Positions 25,701-34,204 of a stretch of 44,226 nt of DNA are shown here, piece by piece. A model generated the notes under the pieces. The model did not search any database. It was not told the origin of the DNA and was given only the letters and a program-made list of their open reading frames with translations. Made by a program: the position numbers and the translations under genes. The stretch's first letter is position 1; the number at the start of each line of letters is the position of its first letter. This DNA comes from CAYZPB01 sp964551195 (GTDB taxonomy: Bacteria; Bacillota; Bacilli; Tepidibacillales; Tepidibacillaceae). The stretch covers positions 1-44,226 of the forward strand of contig CAZKBI010000008.1 of assembly GCA_964551195.1 (NCBI GenBank), written 5' to 3'.

Positions 25701-26366
25701 ACTGCTGATGTGCGCGAGGTTGTTGTTGCTAGCGAGGTTGAAGAGAAAGTTTACAGTATACCTTTTGGTTCACGCATCAAGGTCGTTGTTGACCAAGAAG
25801 TTGTGGCCGGAGAAGAGCTAACAGAGGGGTCCATTGATCCGAAAGAGTTGTTGCGAGTTAAGGGAATACCTGGAGTTCAGCGCTATATTCTGCAAGAGGT
25901 TCAACGTGTTTACCGGATGCAGGGTGTTGAAATTAATGATAAACATATTGAGATAATGGTTCGTCAGATGCTTAGGAAGGTCAAAGTCATTGATAGTGGT
26001 GATACAGATTTATTACCAGGGTCAATGGTAGATCTACACACCTATGAAAAAGCGAATCGTGTGGCATTTGCTAATAAAGTTGAACCAGCAACTGTTAAAC
26101 CAGTATTGCTCGGTATAACAAAAGCGTCGCTTGAAACTGATTCTTTCTTATCGGCGGCATCTTTCCAAGAGACAACACGAGTATTAACAGAGGCGGCGAT
26201 AAAAGGAAAAACTGACTACCTGTTAGGATTAAAAGAAAACGTTATCATTGGTAAGTTGATACCTGCCGGCACTGGCCTTAAGAGGTATCGAGATATTGAA
26301 GTTTCTACGAAAAACACTTACAAAGAATTTATGACTGAGGAAGAAGAAACTGTTGCAATTGACTAA
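22749..26366 (+). CDS. rpoC: RpoC, RNA polymerase beta' subunit
   Basis: 1205 residues from TTG 22749. The N-terminal zinc ribbon (CHCGKYKRVRYKGVVCDRC) is followed by the catalytic NADFDGDQ with Mg-binding D449, D451 and D453. The bridge helix and trigger loop (QSIGEPGTQLTMRTFHTGG) lie near the C terminus. The second zinc cluster is CRTQRGVCEKCYGRN. The Shine-Dalgarno AAAGGAGG (22733-22740) runs into the GTG at 22740, so the TTG 8 nt further on is the start. It lies 35 nt after rpoB and is co-transcribed. Confidence 0.97.
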   Translation: MIDVNKFEAMSIGLASSEKIRSWSFGEVKKPETINYRTLKPEKEGLFCEKIFGPAKDWECHCGKYKRVRYKGVVCDRCGVEVTRSKVRRERMGHIELAAPVSHIWYFKGIPSRMGLILDMSPRSLEEIIYFASYVVTDPGETPLDKKQLLTEREYRTYREKYGFNFSAGMGAETIRKLLEDIDVDGEMEELKENIMTAQGQKKNRMIKRIEILDAFKTSGNKPEWMVLDVLPIIPPELRPMVQLDGGRFATSDLNDLYRRVINRNNRLKRLLDLGAPDVIVQNEKRMLQESVDALIDNGRRGRPVTGPGNRPLKSLSHMLKGKQGRFRQNLLGKRVDYSGRSVIVVGPNLHMHQCGLPKEMALELFKPFVMTELVSREITHNIKSAKRRVERMSPEVWDILEEVIREHPVLLNRAPTLHRLGIQAFEPVLIEGRAIQLHPLVCTAYNADFDGDQMAVHVPLSSEAQAEARLLMLASHNILNPKDGKPVVTPSQDMVLGCYYLTIDRAGDKGEGMVFGGPDEAIAAYFNGYATLHAKILIPAKSLNKTSFTAKQENALLVTTVGKIIFNEVFPADLPFINESTKKNLMVGIDDRFFVFEKGVNLREAVAKIEIDGAVTKGFLGVIIAEIYRKYKTTNTAIILDKIKELGFKYSTKAGITFAIADVHIPEEKDLILQGAEELVNGVVNQYRRGLMTDEERYDRIITIWTKAKDDITDVLMTNLDKFNSIYMMANSGARGNVSQITQLAGMRGLMAAPSGKIIELPIKSNFREGLTVLEYFISTHGARKGLADTALRTADSGYLTRRLVDVAQDVIIRESDCNTDKGIVVSTVLDGNEVIEKLYDRIIGRYAFETVKHPETGKVIVKRNELIDEDIADIIMDAGINEVNIRSVFNCRTQRGVCEKCYGRNLATGGDVEIGEAVGTIAAQSIGEPGTQLTMRTFHTGGVAGDDITQGLPRIQELFEARDPKGQAVIAEFDGLVKSVEETADVREVVVASEVEEKVYSIPFGSRIKVVVDQEVVAGEELTEGSIDPKELLRVKGIPGVQRYILQEVQRVYRMQGVEINDKHIEIMVRQMLRKVKVIDSGDTDLLPGSMVDLHTYEKANRVAFANKVEPATVKPVLLGITKASLETDSFLSAASFQETTRVLTEAAIKGKTDYLLGLKENVIIGKLIPAGTGLKRYRDIEVSTKNTYKEFMTEEEETVAID

Positions 26367-26374
26367 AAATAGTG

Positions 26375-26403
26375 TTGACAGAGCATATAAATGATGTTAA
26401 TCT
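26375..26403 (+). promoter_or_regulatory. Candidate promoter of the str operon
   Basis: Perfect TTGACA (26375-26380), 17-nt spacer, TAATCT (26398-26403) preceded by TGT, an extended -10 with a weak hexamer. It lies 8 nt after the rpoC stop; no terminator separates rpoC from it. Confidence 0.55.
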
Positions 26404-26445
26404 GTTTTAGTGTTAAATATTACCTGTACTTTGGAGGATGAAAGA

Positions 26446-26694
26446 ATGTCTTATGAAAAAGTCAAGCAGGCAGAGGAACTTTCCGTTGGAGTTAAGCAGA
26501 CATTAAAAGCTGTTGAAAAAGGGAAAGCGCTAGAGGTTATTATAGCGAAGGACGCTGATCCCCGCTATGTAGCAAGAATAATAAGCTTGAGTCAAGAAAA
26601 AGCTATTACTGTATCCTATGTTGAATCAATGAAGAAACTTGGGAAGAGTAGTGGCATTGAAGTTGGCGCAGCGACGGTTGCCATATTGAAGTAA
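26446..26694 (+). CDS. rplGB: L7Ae-family K-turn RNA-binding protein
   Basis: 82 residues from ATG 26446. The L7Ae signature EVIIAKDADPRYV, then VSYVESMKKLGKSSGIEVGAATVAIL, closely follows B. subtilis YbxF, which sits at the same place between rpoC and rpsL. The family binds kink-turns in RNA. YbxF is not an essential ribosomal protein and its physiological target is unclear. The frame is open from GTG 26410, but GGAGGATG (26433-26440) sets the start at 26446. A structured RNA segment separates it from rpsL. Confidence 0.93.
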   Translation: MSYEKVKQAEELSVGVKQTLKAVEKGKALEVIIAKDADPRYVARIISLSQEKAITVSYVESMKKLGKSSGIEVGAATVAILK

Positions 26695-26698
26695 TAAT

Positions 26699-26744
26699 TG
26701 CCGATAATAGCTAAGGCTTACAGCTATACCGCTATTATCGTGCA
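26699..26744 (+). other. Long inverted repeat in the rpsL leader
   Basis: CGATAATAGC (26702-26711) is the perfect complement of GCTATTATCG (26731-26740). With one bulge the helix extends by TGC (26699-26701) and GCA (26742-26744), giving 13 bp with a 19-nt loop. No T run follows. It starts 4 nt after the L7Ae-gene stop and ends 68 nt before the rpsL ATG. Function unknown; an S12/S7 leader element or processing site are possible. Confidence 0.6.
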
Positions 26745-26811
26745 ATTTATTTTACAGCAATATGAACCACCCGGTACTGTGTGCTTAAAAAGATGGAAGG
26801 AGGTGGCTTTG

Positions 26812-27231
26812 ATGCCAACAATTAATCAATTAATTCGTAAAGGTAGAAAGAGTAAGGCTACTAAATCGTCATCCCCTGCTTTACAGAAAGGCTATAATAG
26901 CTTTCAAAAGGGGTTTACTGAGCAGAGTTCTCCACAGAAACGCGGAGTTTGTACGCGTGTGGGAACAATGACACCAAAAAAACCTAACTCGGCTTTACGT
27001 AAATATGCTCGTGTACGTCTTACTAACGGGATTGAGGTTACAGCGTATATCCCTGGTATTGGGCATAACCTACAAGAACATAGTGTTGTTCTAGTGCGTG
27101 GCGGTCGAATTAAAGACTTGCCAGGTGTTAGATATCATATTGTGCGTGGCGCGTTAGATACTGCCGGCGTACAGAATAGAGCACAGGCGCGTTCTAAATA
27201 CGGAACGAAAAAGCCAAAAGCTGCTAACTAA
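26812..27231 (+). CDS. rpsL: Ribosomal protein S12
   Basis: 139 residues from ATG 26812. The N-terminal extension (SPALQKGYNSF and on, about 23-45) is the Gram-positive insertion absent from E. coli. The decoding-centre loops TPKKPNSALRK and KDLPGVRYH have the lysines associated with streptomycin sensitivity. AAGGAGGTGG (26798-26807) fixes the start. The frame stays open back to 26698, but that part is low-complexity leader and contains the inverted repeat, so it is not coding. First gene of rpsL-rpsG-fusA. Confidence 0.96.
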   Translation: MPTINQLIRKGRKSKATKSSSPALQKGYNSFQKGFTEQSSPQKRGVCTRVGTMTPKKPNSALRKYARVRLTNGIEVTAYIPGIGHNLQEHSVVLVRGGRIKDLPGVRYHIVRGALDTAGVQNRAQARSKYGTKKPKAAN

Positions 27232-27265
27232 GACAGCTTAAAAAATAAATAAAGGAGGAGATATT

Positions 27266-27736
27266 ATGCCGCGCAAAGGACCAGTTACTAAAAGAGATGT
27301 TCTGCCTGATCCAATGTACAATAGCAAACTTGTTACACGTTTGGTTAATGGTATGATGGTAGATGGCAAAAAGAGCGTTTCTCAACATATTCTATACAGT
27401 GCATTCGACATAATTAAAGATAAGACTGGCAAGGCTCCAATGGAAGTGTTTGACGAAGCAATGAAGAACATTATGCCTGTTCTGGAAGTTAAAGCCCGCC
27501 GTGTTGGTGGAGCAAACTACCAGGTGCCAATTGAAGTAAGACCGGAGAGAAGAACAACTCTTGGCTTACGTTGGTTAATACACTACTCACGCCTTCGGGG
27601 TGAGAAAACGATGGAAGAAAGACTTGCTGGCGAAATAATGGATGCCGCTAATAATTCTGGCTCATCTGTTAAGAAAAGAGAAGACACACACAAAATGGCG
27701 GAAGCAAACAAAGCATTTGCTCACTATCGCTGGTAA
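27266..27736 (+). CDS. rpsG: Ribosomal protein S7
   Basis: 156 residues, the standard length. MPRKGPVTKRDVLPDP opens the protein; conserved VNGMMVDGKKSVS and VGGANYQVPIEVRPERR follow. S7 nucleates the head of the 30S subunit on 16S rRNA and lies near the E site. In E. coli it represses its own operon through the rpsL-rpsG spacer; the spacer here is only 34 nt and shows no such structure. The RBS AAAGGAGG precedes the ATG. Confidence 0.97.
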   Translation: MPRKGPVTKRDVLPDPMYNSKLVTRLVNGMMVDGKKSVSQHILYSAFDIIKDKTGKAPMEVFDEAMKNIMPVLEVKARRVGGANYQVPIEVRPERRTTLGLRWLIHYSRLRGEKTMEERLAGEIMDAANNSGSSVKKREDTHKMAEANKAFAHYRW

Positions 27737-27768
27737 TATTCTATAGAAAGTTAGAGGGGACAGAAAAT

Positions 27769-29841
27769 ATGAATAGAAAATTCTCCCTACAAAACACACG
27801 TAATATAGGAATCATGGCTCACATCGATGCCGGTAAAACGACAACCACTGAGCGCATTCTTTACTATACAGGTCGCACACACAAGATGGGTGAGACACAT
27901 GAGGGTGCGTCGACAATGGACTGGATGGAGCAGGAGCAAGAACGAGGTATAACAATCACTTCAGCAGCAACAACTGCTCAATGGAAAGGTTATCGAATCA
28001 ACATTATCGATACCCCAGGACACGTTGATTTTACTGTTGAGGTTGAACGTTCATTACGAGTTTTGGATGGAGCTGTTACAGTACTTGATGCAAAAAGTGG
28101 TGTTGAACCACAAACAGAAACTGTTTGGCGCCAGGCTACAACTTACGGCGTACCAAGACTTATTTTTGTTAATAAGATGGATAAAACGGGAGCCGACTTT
28201 CTATATGCGGTGCGAACAGTTGCTGACCGCCTAAAGGCTAATCCTGTTCCAATTCAACTGCCAATCGGCGCTGAAGATAAGTTCGAGGGAATCATTGATT
28301 TAGTTAATATGGAATCATATTACTATACTGATGACTTAGGAAATACAACTGACATATTACCGATCGCTGATGAACATCGTGCACTAGCTGAAGAATGGCG
28401 TGCCAATTTAATAGAATCAGTTGCTGAGGTTGATGAAGACCTAATGATGAAGTACCTAGAAGGGGAAGAAATTACTAACGAAGAGATTGTTAGAGCGCTT
28501 CGTAAAGGAACGCTTGCTGTAGAAATATTCCCTGTTGTCTGTGGTTCTGCTTACAAAAACAAGGGTGTTCAGCGGATGCTGGATGCGGTAATTGATTATC
28601 TACCGAGTCCACTCGAAGTTCCTGCTATTACTGGAATAACGCCTAAGGGTGAAAAAGCTGAGCGGCCTTCTGATGATAGCGCACCATTTTCAGCACTTGC
28701 TTTTAAAGTAATGACAGACCCTTATGTTGGGAAGTTAACATTCTTCCGCGTATATTCTGGAACATTAGAAGCAGGTTCATATGTTCTGAATTCATCGAAA
28801 GAGAAACGCGAAAGAATTGGACGAATGCTAGAAATGCATGCGAATCACCGTGAAGAGCTTAGCAGAGTTTTCTCAGGTGACATTGCAGCTGGAGTTGGTC
28901 TGAAGGATACTAGTACAGGGGACACGTTATGTGATGAGAAACATCCGATTATTCTTGAATCAATGGATTTTCCGGAACCTGTTATCCGTCTTTCTGTAGA
29001 ACCAAAAACGAAGATGGACCATGATAAGTTAGGTACTGCACTTGCTAAGCTTGCTGAAGAGGATCCAACCTTCAAAACACATACTGATGAAGAAACAGGA
29101 CAGACAATCATTGCCGGTATGGGTGAACTACATCTTGATATAATCGTTGATCGCTTAAGACGAGAATTCAAGGTTGAAGCAAATGTTGGTGCCCCGCAGG
29201 TTGCATATAAAGAAACAATTCGCACTACTGCTCAAGTTGAAGGCAAATTTATTAGACAATCTGGTGGGCGTGGACAGTATGGTCATGTTTGGATTGAATT
29301 TTCTCCACTTGAAAAAGGTCAAGGATTTGAATTTGAGAACAAAGTTGTTGGTGGAGTTGTTCCACGGGAATATATTTCTGCTGTACAAGCTGGTGTTGAA
29401 GGAGCTGCACTAAATGGTATTCTCGCAGGTTATCCGCTAATCGACTTTAAGGCGAAAATATATGATGGTTCTTACCATGATGTTGACTCCTCGGAGATGG
29501 CATTTAAAATAGCTGGTTCAATGGCGATGAAAGCTGCCAAGAGTAAATGTGACCCAGTAATACTTGAGCCTATAATGAAGGTTGAAGTTACAGTTCCAGA
29601 GGAATACATGGGAGATGTAATGGGTGATCTAAGTTCTCGTCGTGGCAGAATAGAGGGAATGAGTGCTAACGCAGGTGCACAGGGCATTCACTCGCTAGTA
29701 CCACTCTCAGAAATGTTTGGCTATGCGACTTCTCTTCGTTCTAATACGCAGGGACGTGGAAACTATTCAATGCAATTTGATGGGTATGAAGAAGTACCTA
29801 AGAATATTGCTGAAGAAATTATTGCAAAACAATCAGTTTAA
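27769..29841 (+). CDS. fusA: EF-G, translation elongation factor G
   Basis: 690 residues. The G domain has AHIDAGKT (17-24), DTPGHVDF and NKMDKTGAD; the switch I segment shows the RGITI motif. Domains II to V follow in the usual order, ending with the RNA-contacting loops (SVEPKTK, GMGELHLDI, GQYGHVWIE). The enzyme drives GTP-dependent translocation and, with RRF, ribosome recycling. The RBS AGAGGGGA precedes the ATG, 32 nt after rpsG. The tuf promoter begins directly after it. Confidence 0.97.
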   Translation: MNRKFSLQNTRNIGIMAHIDAGKTTTTERILYYTGRTHKMGETHEGASTMDWMEQEQERGITITSAATTAQWKGYRINIIDTPGHVDFTVEVERSLRVLDGAVTVLDAKSGVEPQTETVWRQATTYGVPRLIFVNKMDKTGADFLYAVRTVADRLKANPVPIQLPIGAEDKFEGIIDLVNMESYYYTDDLGNTTDILPIADEHRALAEEWRANLIESVAEVDEDLMMKYLEGEEITNEEIVRALRKGTLAVEIFPVVCGSAYKNKGVQRMLDAVIDYLPSPLEVPAITGITPKGEKAERPSDDSAPFSALAFKVMTDPYVGKLTFFRVYSGTLEAGSYVLNSSKEKRERIGRMLEMHANHREELSRVFSGDIAAGVGLKDTSTGDTLCDEKHPIILESMDFPEPVIRLSVEPKTKMDHDKLGTALAKLAEEDPTFKTHTDEETGQTIIAGMGELHLDIIVDRLRREFKVEANVGAPQVAYKETIRTTAQVEGKFIRQSGGRGQYGHVWIEFSPLEKGQGFEFENKVVGGVVPREYISAVQAGVEGAALNGILAGYPLIDFKAKIYDGSYHDVDSSEMAFKIAGSMAMKAAKSKCDPVILEPIMKVEVTVPEEYMGDVMGDLSSRRGRIEGMSANAGAQGIHSLVPLSEMFGYATSLRSNTQGRGNYSMQFDGYEEVPKNIAEEIIAKQSV

Positions 29842-29863
29842 GTGTTAAATTACTAAGAAATAT

Positions 29864-29891
29864 TTGAAAAATTTTTCACTACGTTTATAAT
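29864..29891 (+). promoter_or_regulatory. Promoter of tuf
   Basis: TTGAAA (29864-29869), 16-nt spacer, perfect TATAAT (29886-29891). It gives tuf its own transcript in addition to any read-through from fusA. Two dyads overlap it, described next. Confidence 0.75.
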
Positions 29892-29915
29892 AGGTATTAT
29901 AGGGCTTGTAGTGAA
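29865..29915. repeat. Palindrome and inverted repeat around the tuf promoter
   Basis: TGAAAAATTTTTCA (29865-29878) is a perfect 14-bp palindrome overlapping the -35. TTCACTAC (29875-29882) and GTAGTGAA (29908-29915) are a perfect 8-bp inverted repeat that flanks the -10, with its right arm just after the expected transcription start. Because the left arm is upstream of the start, the repeat can act as RNA only in transcripts from fusA. Confidence 0.6.
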
Positions 29916-29957
29916 GCGAATATAATAATAATTAGGAAGTACTAAGGAGGATATAAA

Positions 29958-31148
<1,191 letters not shown>

Positions 31149-31179
31149 TAAGACGATACGAGCATAATTGAAAACTTAG

Positions 31180-31207
31180 GGACCGTTAAAGGAAACTTTA
31201 GCGGTCC
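31180..31207 (+). terminator. Hairpin at the end of the tuf operon
   Basis: GGACCG-T-TAAAG (31180-31191) pairs with CTTTA-G-CGGTCC (31196-31207) in 12 bp with one T-G pair and a GAAA loop. The T stretch after it is weak (TTCAATGTTTATAA), but the strength of the stem and the new promoter 48 nt later support termination. Confidence 0.78.
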
Positions 31208-31254
31208 TTCAATGTTTATAATATAACTTAATATAAAGTAATTACATATAGTCC

Positions 31255-31283
31255 TTGCAATTGCCTGGGATATTTAATATAAT
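31255..31283 (+). promoter_or_regulatory. Promoter of the S10 operon
   Basis: TTGCAA (31255-31260), 17-nt spacer, perfect TATAAT (31278-31283). It leads into a leader of about 135 nt before rpsJ and is the only strong promoter I see for the following 12 kb of ribosomal protein genes. Confidence 0.85.
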
Positions 31284-31304
31284 GTTTGCGTTGGTCAAAA
31301 GATT

Positions 31305-31405
31305 TGCGATGATGTGAGAGGTTGCTGACACACACGGGTGCATTGCCATAGTAACCCGCATGGTTAGGGGAATTCTCGCGGAGAAGTCTGTTAAAAATAA
31401 TAGAC
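31305..31405 (+). promoter_or_regulatory. S10 operon leader RNA
   Basis: The block GATGTGAGAGGTTGCTGACA (31311-31330), then CAC, resembles the sequence found before rpsJ in Bacilli. Three helices can be drawn: CGGGT/ACCCG (31335-31339 with 31354-31358), TTCTC/GAGAA (31373-31377 with 31381-31385) and GTCT/AGAC (31386-31389 with 31402-31405). No terminator with a T run is present. A translational or anti-termination role is possible; the ligand, perhaps L4, is not shown by the sequence. Confidence 0.6.
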
Positions 31406-31423
31406 GATAAAGGAGGAAGAAAA

Positions 31424-31732
31424 ATGGCAAAACAAAAGATTAGAATTCGTTTAAAAGCTTATGATCACATGATTCTAGATCAATCAGCGGAGAAAATTGT
31501 GGAAACTGCAAAAAGATCAGGGGCTCGTGTCTCTGGACCGATTCCGTTACCGACGGAAAAATCAATTTACACAGTGCTCCGTGCAGTTCATAAGTACAAG
31601 GATGCACGTGAGCAGTTTGAAATGCGCACACATAAACGTCTAATTGATATTCTTGACCCTACGCCACAGACGGTTGATGCATTAATGCGTCTTGATTTAC
31701 CGTCAGGAGTAGATATTGAAATTAAATTGTAG
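31424..31732 (+). CDS. rpsJ: Ribosomal protein S10
   Basis: 102 residues, standard length. KIRIRLKAYDHMILDQSA opens the protein, and SGARVSGPIPLPT and HKRLIDI are the conserved loops. S10 sits in the 30S head and, with NusB, joins antitermination complexes; NusG's KOW domain also binds it. The RBS AAAGGAGGAAG precedes the ATG. It is the first gene of the S10-spc cluster, after the leader. Confidence 0.97.
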   Translation: MAKQKIRIRLKAYDHMILDQSAEKIVETAKRSGARVSGPIPLPTEKSIYTVLRAVHKYKDAREQFEMRTHKRLIDILDPTPQTVDALMRLDLPSGVDIEIKL

Positions 31733-31763
31733 TTAAAATGAAATGTAATAGGAGGTGGCCAAT

Positions 31764-32393
31764 ATGATAAAAGGAATCTTAGGTAAAAAGTTAGGAATGA
31801 CGCAAGTTTTCACCGAGGATGGTACGGCAATACCAGTAACATTAGTACAAGCAGGACCTTGTGTTGTTCTTCAGAAGAAAGATATAGAGAATGACGGTTA
31901 CGATGCGATACAGATCGGTTTTGAAGACAAAAAAGAGCATCGTGCAACAAAACCAGAGCTTGGACATACCAAAAAAGCTGAAACAGCTCCTAAGCGCTTC
32001 GTTAAAGAACTCCGTGGTAACTTTGAGGAGTACGAAGTTGGTCAACAACTAAAAGCTGATATATTCGCTCAAGGCGATGCAGTAGACGTAGTTGGTGTAA
32101 GTAAAGGAAAAGGGTTTGCCGGTTCTATCAAGAGACATAATCAAGCACGTGGACCAATGGCTCATGGATCGCGGTATCACCGTGGAGTAGGTTCATTGGG
32201 GTCTGCTGGTCCAGCTAAAGTTTTCAAAGGTAGACCTTTACCTGGAAGAATGGGTGGAGAAAGAGTTTCAATTCAGAATCTTGAGATTGTGCGTGTTGAT
32301 GAGGAGAGAGATCTTCTGTTCATTAAGGGCTCAATACCGGGACCAAAGAAAAGTTACGTCATTATAAAAGATGCCGTTAAAAGTAAAAAATAG
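31764..32393 (+). CDS. rplC: Ribosomal protein L3
   Basis: 209 residues from ATG 31764, the same length as in B. subtilis. The loop reaching toward the peptidyl-transferase centre is visible (RGPMAHGSRYHRGVGSLG), as is the N-terminal GILGKKLGMTQVF. L3 starts 50S assembly. The frame opens at GTG 31755, but that codon is inside the Shine-Dalgarno GGAGGTGG (31751-31758). It follows rpsJ after 31 nt. Confidence 0.96.
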   Translation: MIKGILGKKLGMTQVFTEDGTAIPVTLVQAGPCVVLQKKDIENDGYDAIQIGFEDKKEHRATKPELGHTKKAETAPKRFVKELRGNFEEYEVGQQLKADIFAQGDAVDVVGVSKGKGFAGSIKRHNQARGPMAHGSRYHRGVGSLGSAGPAKVFKGRPLPGRMGGERVSIQNLEIVRVDEERDLLFIKGSIPGPKKSYVIIKDAVKSKK

Positions 32394-32422
32394 TTTAGTA
32401 ATAGGAGAAAGGAGGATCAGCT

Positions 32423-33046
32423 ATGCCTAAAGTAGCTTTATACGATATGAGCGGGAAAGAACTTGAGAAGATTAATCTTAAGGATTCAATCTTTGGAATA
32501 GAACCTAACGCCGCAGTATTACACGATGCAGTAGTTATGCAACAAGCATCACTACGTCAAGGAACACACAAGGTTAAAGGTCGTGCCGAGGTAAGTGGCG
32601 GCGGGCGCAAGCCGTGGGCCCAGAAAGGAACGGGTCGTGCGCGCGCAGGTTCAAGTCGATCACCTATTTGGGTTGGTGGAGGAACCACTTTTGGTCCAAC
32701 ACCAAGAAGTTATGCTTATAAATTACCGAAGAAAGTTAGAAGGTTAGCACTTAAGTCGGCATTATCAAGCAAGGTTATTGCAAACGAGTTAATCGTGCTT
32801 AAAGAATTAACCTTTGATGCACCTAAGACTAAAGAGATGTTAAATCTTTTAATCAACTTGAAAGTAGAAGGCAAGGTTCTAATTGTTGATAAGGATTACA
32901 ATGATAATACAATTCTTTCATTAAGAAACCTGCCAGGAGTTAAATTTGTAACAGCTGAAGGGATAAATGTTTACGACATTTTATACCATGATAAGCTGAT
33001 TATCACTAAAGAGGCAGTCGAAAGAATAGAGGAGGTGTTAGTATAA
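32423..33046 (+). CDS. rplD: Ribosomal protein L4
   Basis: 207 residues. The long basic exit-tunnel loop is clear (GGRKPWAQKGTGRARAGSSR). In E. coli L4 also represses the S10 operon by attenuation at its leader; the leader here is different, so such control is only a possibility. The RBS AAAGGAGG is upstream. The stop codon overlaps the rplW start by one base (TAATG), which couples translation of the two. Confidence 0.96.
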   Translation: MPKVALYDMSGKELEKINLKDSIFGIEPNAAVLHDAVVMQQASLRQGTHKVKGRAEVSGGGRKPWAQKGTGRARAGSSRSPIWVGGGTTFGPTPRSYAYKLPKKVRRLALKSALSSKVIANELIVLKELTFDAPKTKEMLNLLINLKVEGKVLIVDKDYNDNTILSLRNLPGVKFVTAEGINVYDILYHDKLIITKEAVERIEEVLV

Positions 33047-33333
33047 TGAAGAATCCTCGCGATATTATTCTAAGGCCGGTTATTACTGAGAAAACAAGTG
33101 ATTTTATGGCGGAGAATAAATACGTTTTCCAAGTAGATAAAAAAGCTAACAAGACTGAGGTTAAACTTGCAATTGAGGAAATTTTCGATGTTGATGTTAA
33201 GAAAGTTAACATAGTGCAGATGCCAGCTAAACCGAAAACTTATGGCAGGCACTCTGGTTATACGACAAGCTGGAAGAAAGCGATTGTAACCTTAACTGAA
33301 GGTAGCAAAACAATCGAATTGTTTGAAGCATAA
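33046..33333 (+). CDS. rplW: Ribosomal protein L23
   Basis: 95 residues. IILRPVITEKTSDFMAENKYVFQV opens with the conserved PVITEKT. L23 lines the exit of the polypeptide tunnel and is the docking site for trigger factor and SRP. GGAGG in the last codons of rplD (about 33030-33034) serves as its RBS. It overlaps rplD by one base and ends 25 nt before rplB. Confidence 0.96.
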   Translation: MKNPRDIILRPVITEKTSDFMAENKYVFQVDKKANKTEVKLAIEEIFDVDVKKVNIVQMPAKPKTYGRHSGYTTSWKKAIVTLTEGSKTIELFEA

Positions 33334-33358
33334 GATTTTGTAAAGGAGGAAACTAGAA

Positions 33359-34189
33359 ATGGCGATTAAAAACTATAAACCGACCACACCAGGTAGGCGC
33401 GGAATGTCAGGATTGAGCTTCGAGGAAATCACAACAGACAAGCCGGAGAAAACTCTACTTGCGCCTTTGAAAAAAAGAGCAGGTCGTAACCATCAAGGTA
33501 GAATTACTGTTCGTCACCAAGGTGGCGGTCATAAAAGACAATATAGAATTATCGACTTCAAGAGAAATAAAGATGGCGTTCCAGGACGCGTAGCAACGAT
33601 TGAGTATGATCCGAATCGTTCAGCTAACATTGCTCTAATCCACTATCTTGACGGTGAGAAAAGATATATTCTTGCACCTAAGGGATTGAAAGTTGGTAGC
33701 ATGATCGAATCTGGACCCAAGGCTGACATCGTTGTAGGAAACGCATTACCGCTGGAGAACATACCCGTTGGAACAGTTGTTCATAACGTAGAGATGAAAG
33801 CTGGCAAAGGTGGGCAACTAGCACGTGCAGCAGGAGCAGAAGCTCAATTGCTTGGTAAGGATAAGGACTATGTTTCACTTAGACTTAGCTCAGGCGAAGT
33901 TAGAATGGTTCGTAAGGAGTGCCGCGCATCAATTGGTCAGGTTGGTAATACAGACCATGAGAACATTACGATTGGTAAAGCAGGACGTTCTCGTTGGATG
34001 AACAAAAGACCAGGAGTACGTGGAGTAGTTATGAATCCGGTCGATCACCCACACGGTGGTGGAGAAGGTAAATCACCTATTGGCAGGAAGTCACCAGTTA
34101 CGCCATGGGGTGTACCTACTATTGGATACAAAACTCGCAAGAAAAAGAATGAATCTAACAAATACATTGTTCGTGGACGTAAGAGATAG
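33359..34189 (+). CDS. rplB: Ribosomal protein L2
   Basis: 276 residues, standard length. The N-terminal GRNHQGRITVRHQGGGHKR binds rRNA; the C-terminal loop NPVDHPHGGGEGKSPIG carries the conserved histidine near the peptidyl-transferase centre. L2 is needed for subunit association and peptide bond formation. AAAGGAGGAAA precedes the ATG. The next gene, rpsS, starts 15 nt later. Confidence 0.97.
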   Translation: MAIKNYKPTTPGRRGMSGLSFEEITTDKPEKTLLAPLKKRAGRNHQGRITVRHQGGGHKRQYRIIDFKRNKDGVPGRVATIEYDPNRSANIALIHYLDGEKRYILAPKGLKVGSMIESGPKADIVVGNALPLENIPVGTVVHNVEMKAGKGGQLARAAGAEAQLLGKDKDYVSLRLSSGEVRMVRKECRASIGQVGNTDHENITIGKAGRSRWMNKRPGVRGVVMNPVDHPHGGGEGKSPIGRKSPVTPWGVPTIGYKTRKKKNESNKYIVRGRKR

Positions 34190-34204
34190 GAAGGAGGTAT
34201 TTGT

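Noticed and set aside
26698..26811. Possible 38-residue N-terminal extension of S12
   Set aside because: It runs through the leader inverted repeat, has no RBS, and S12 begins at MPTINQL right after AAGGAGGTGG.
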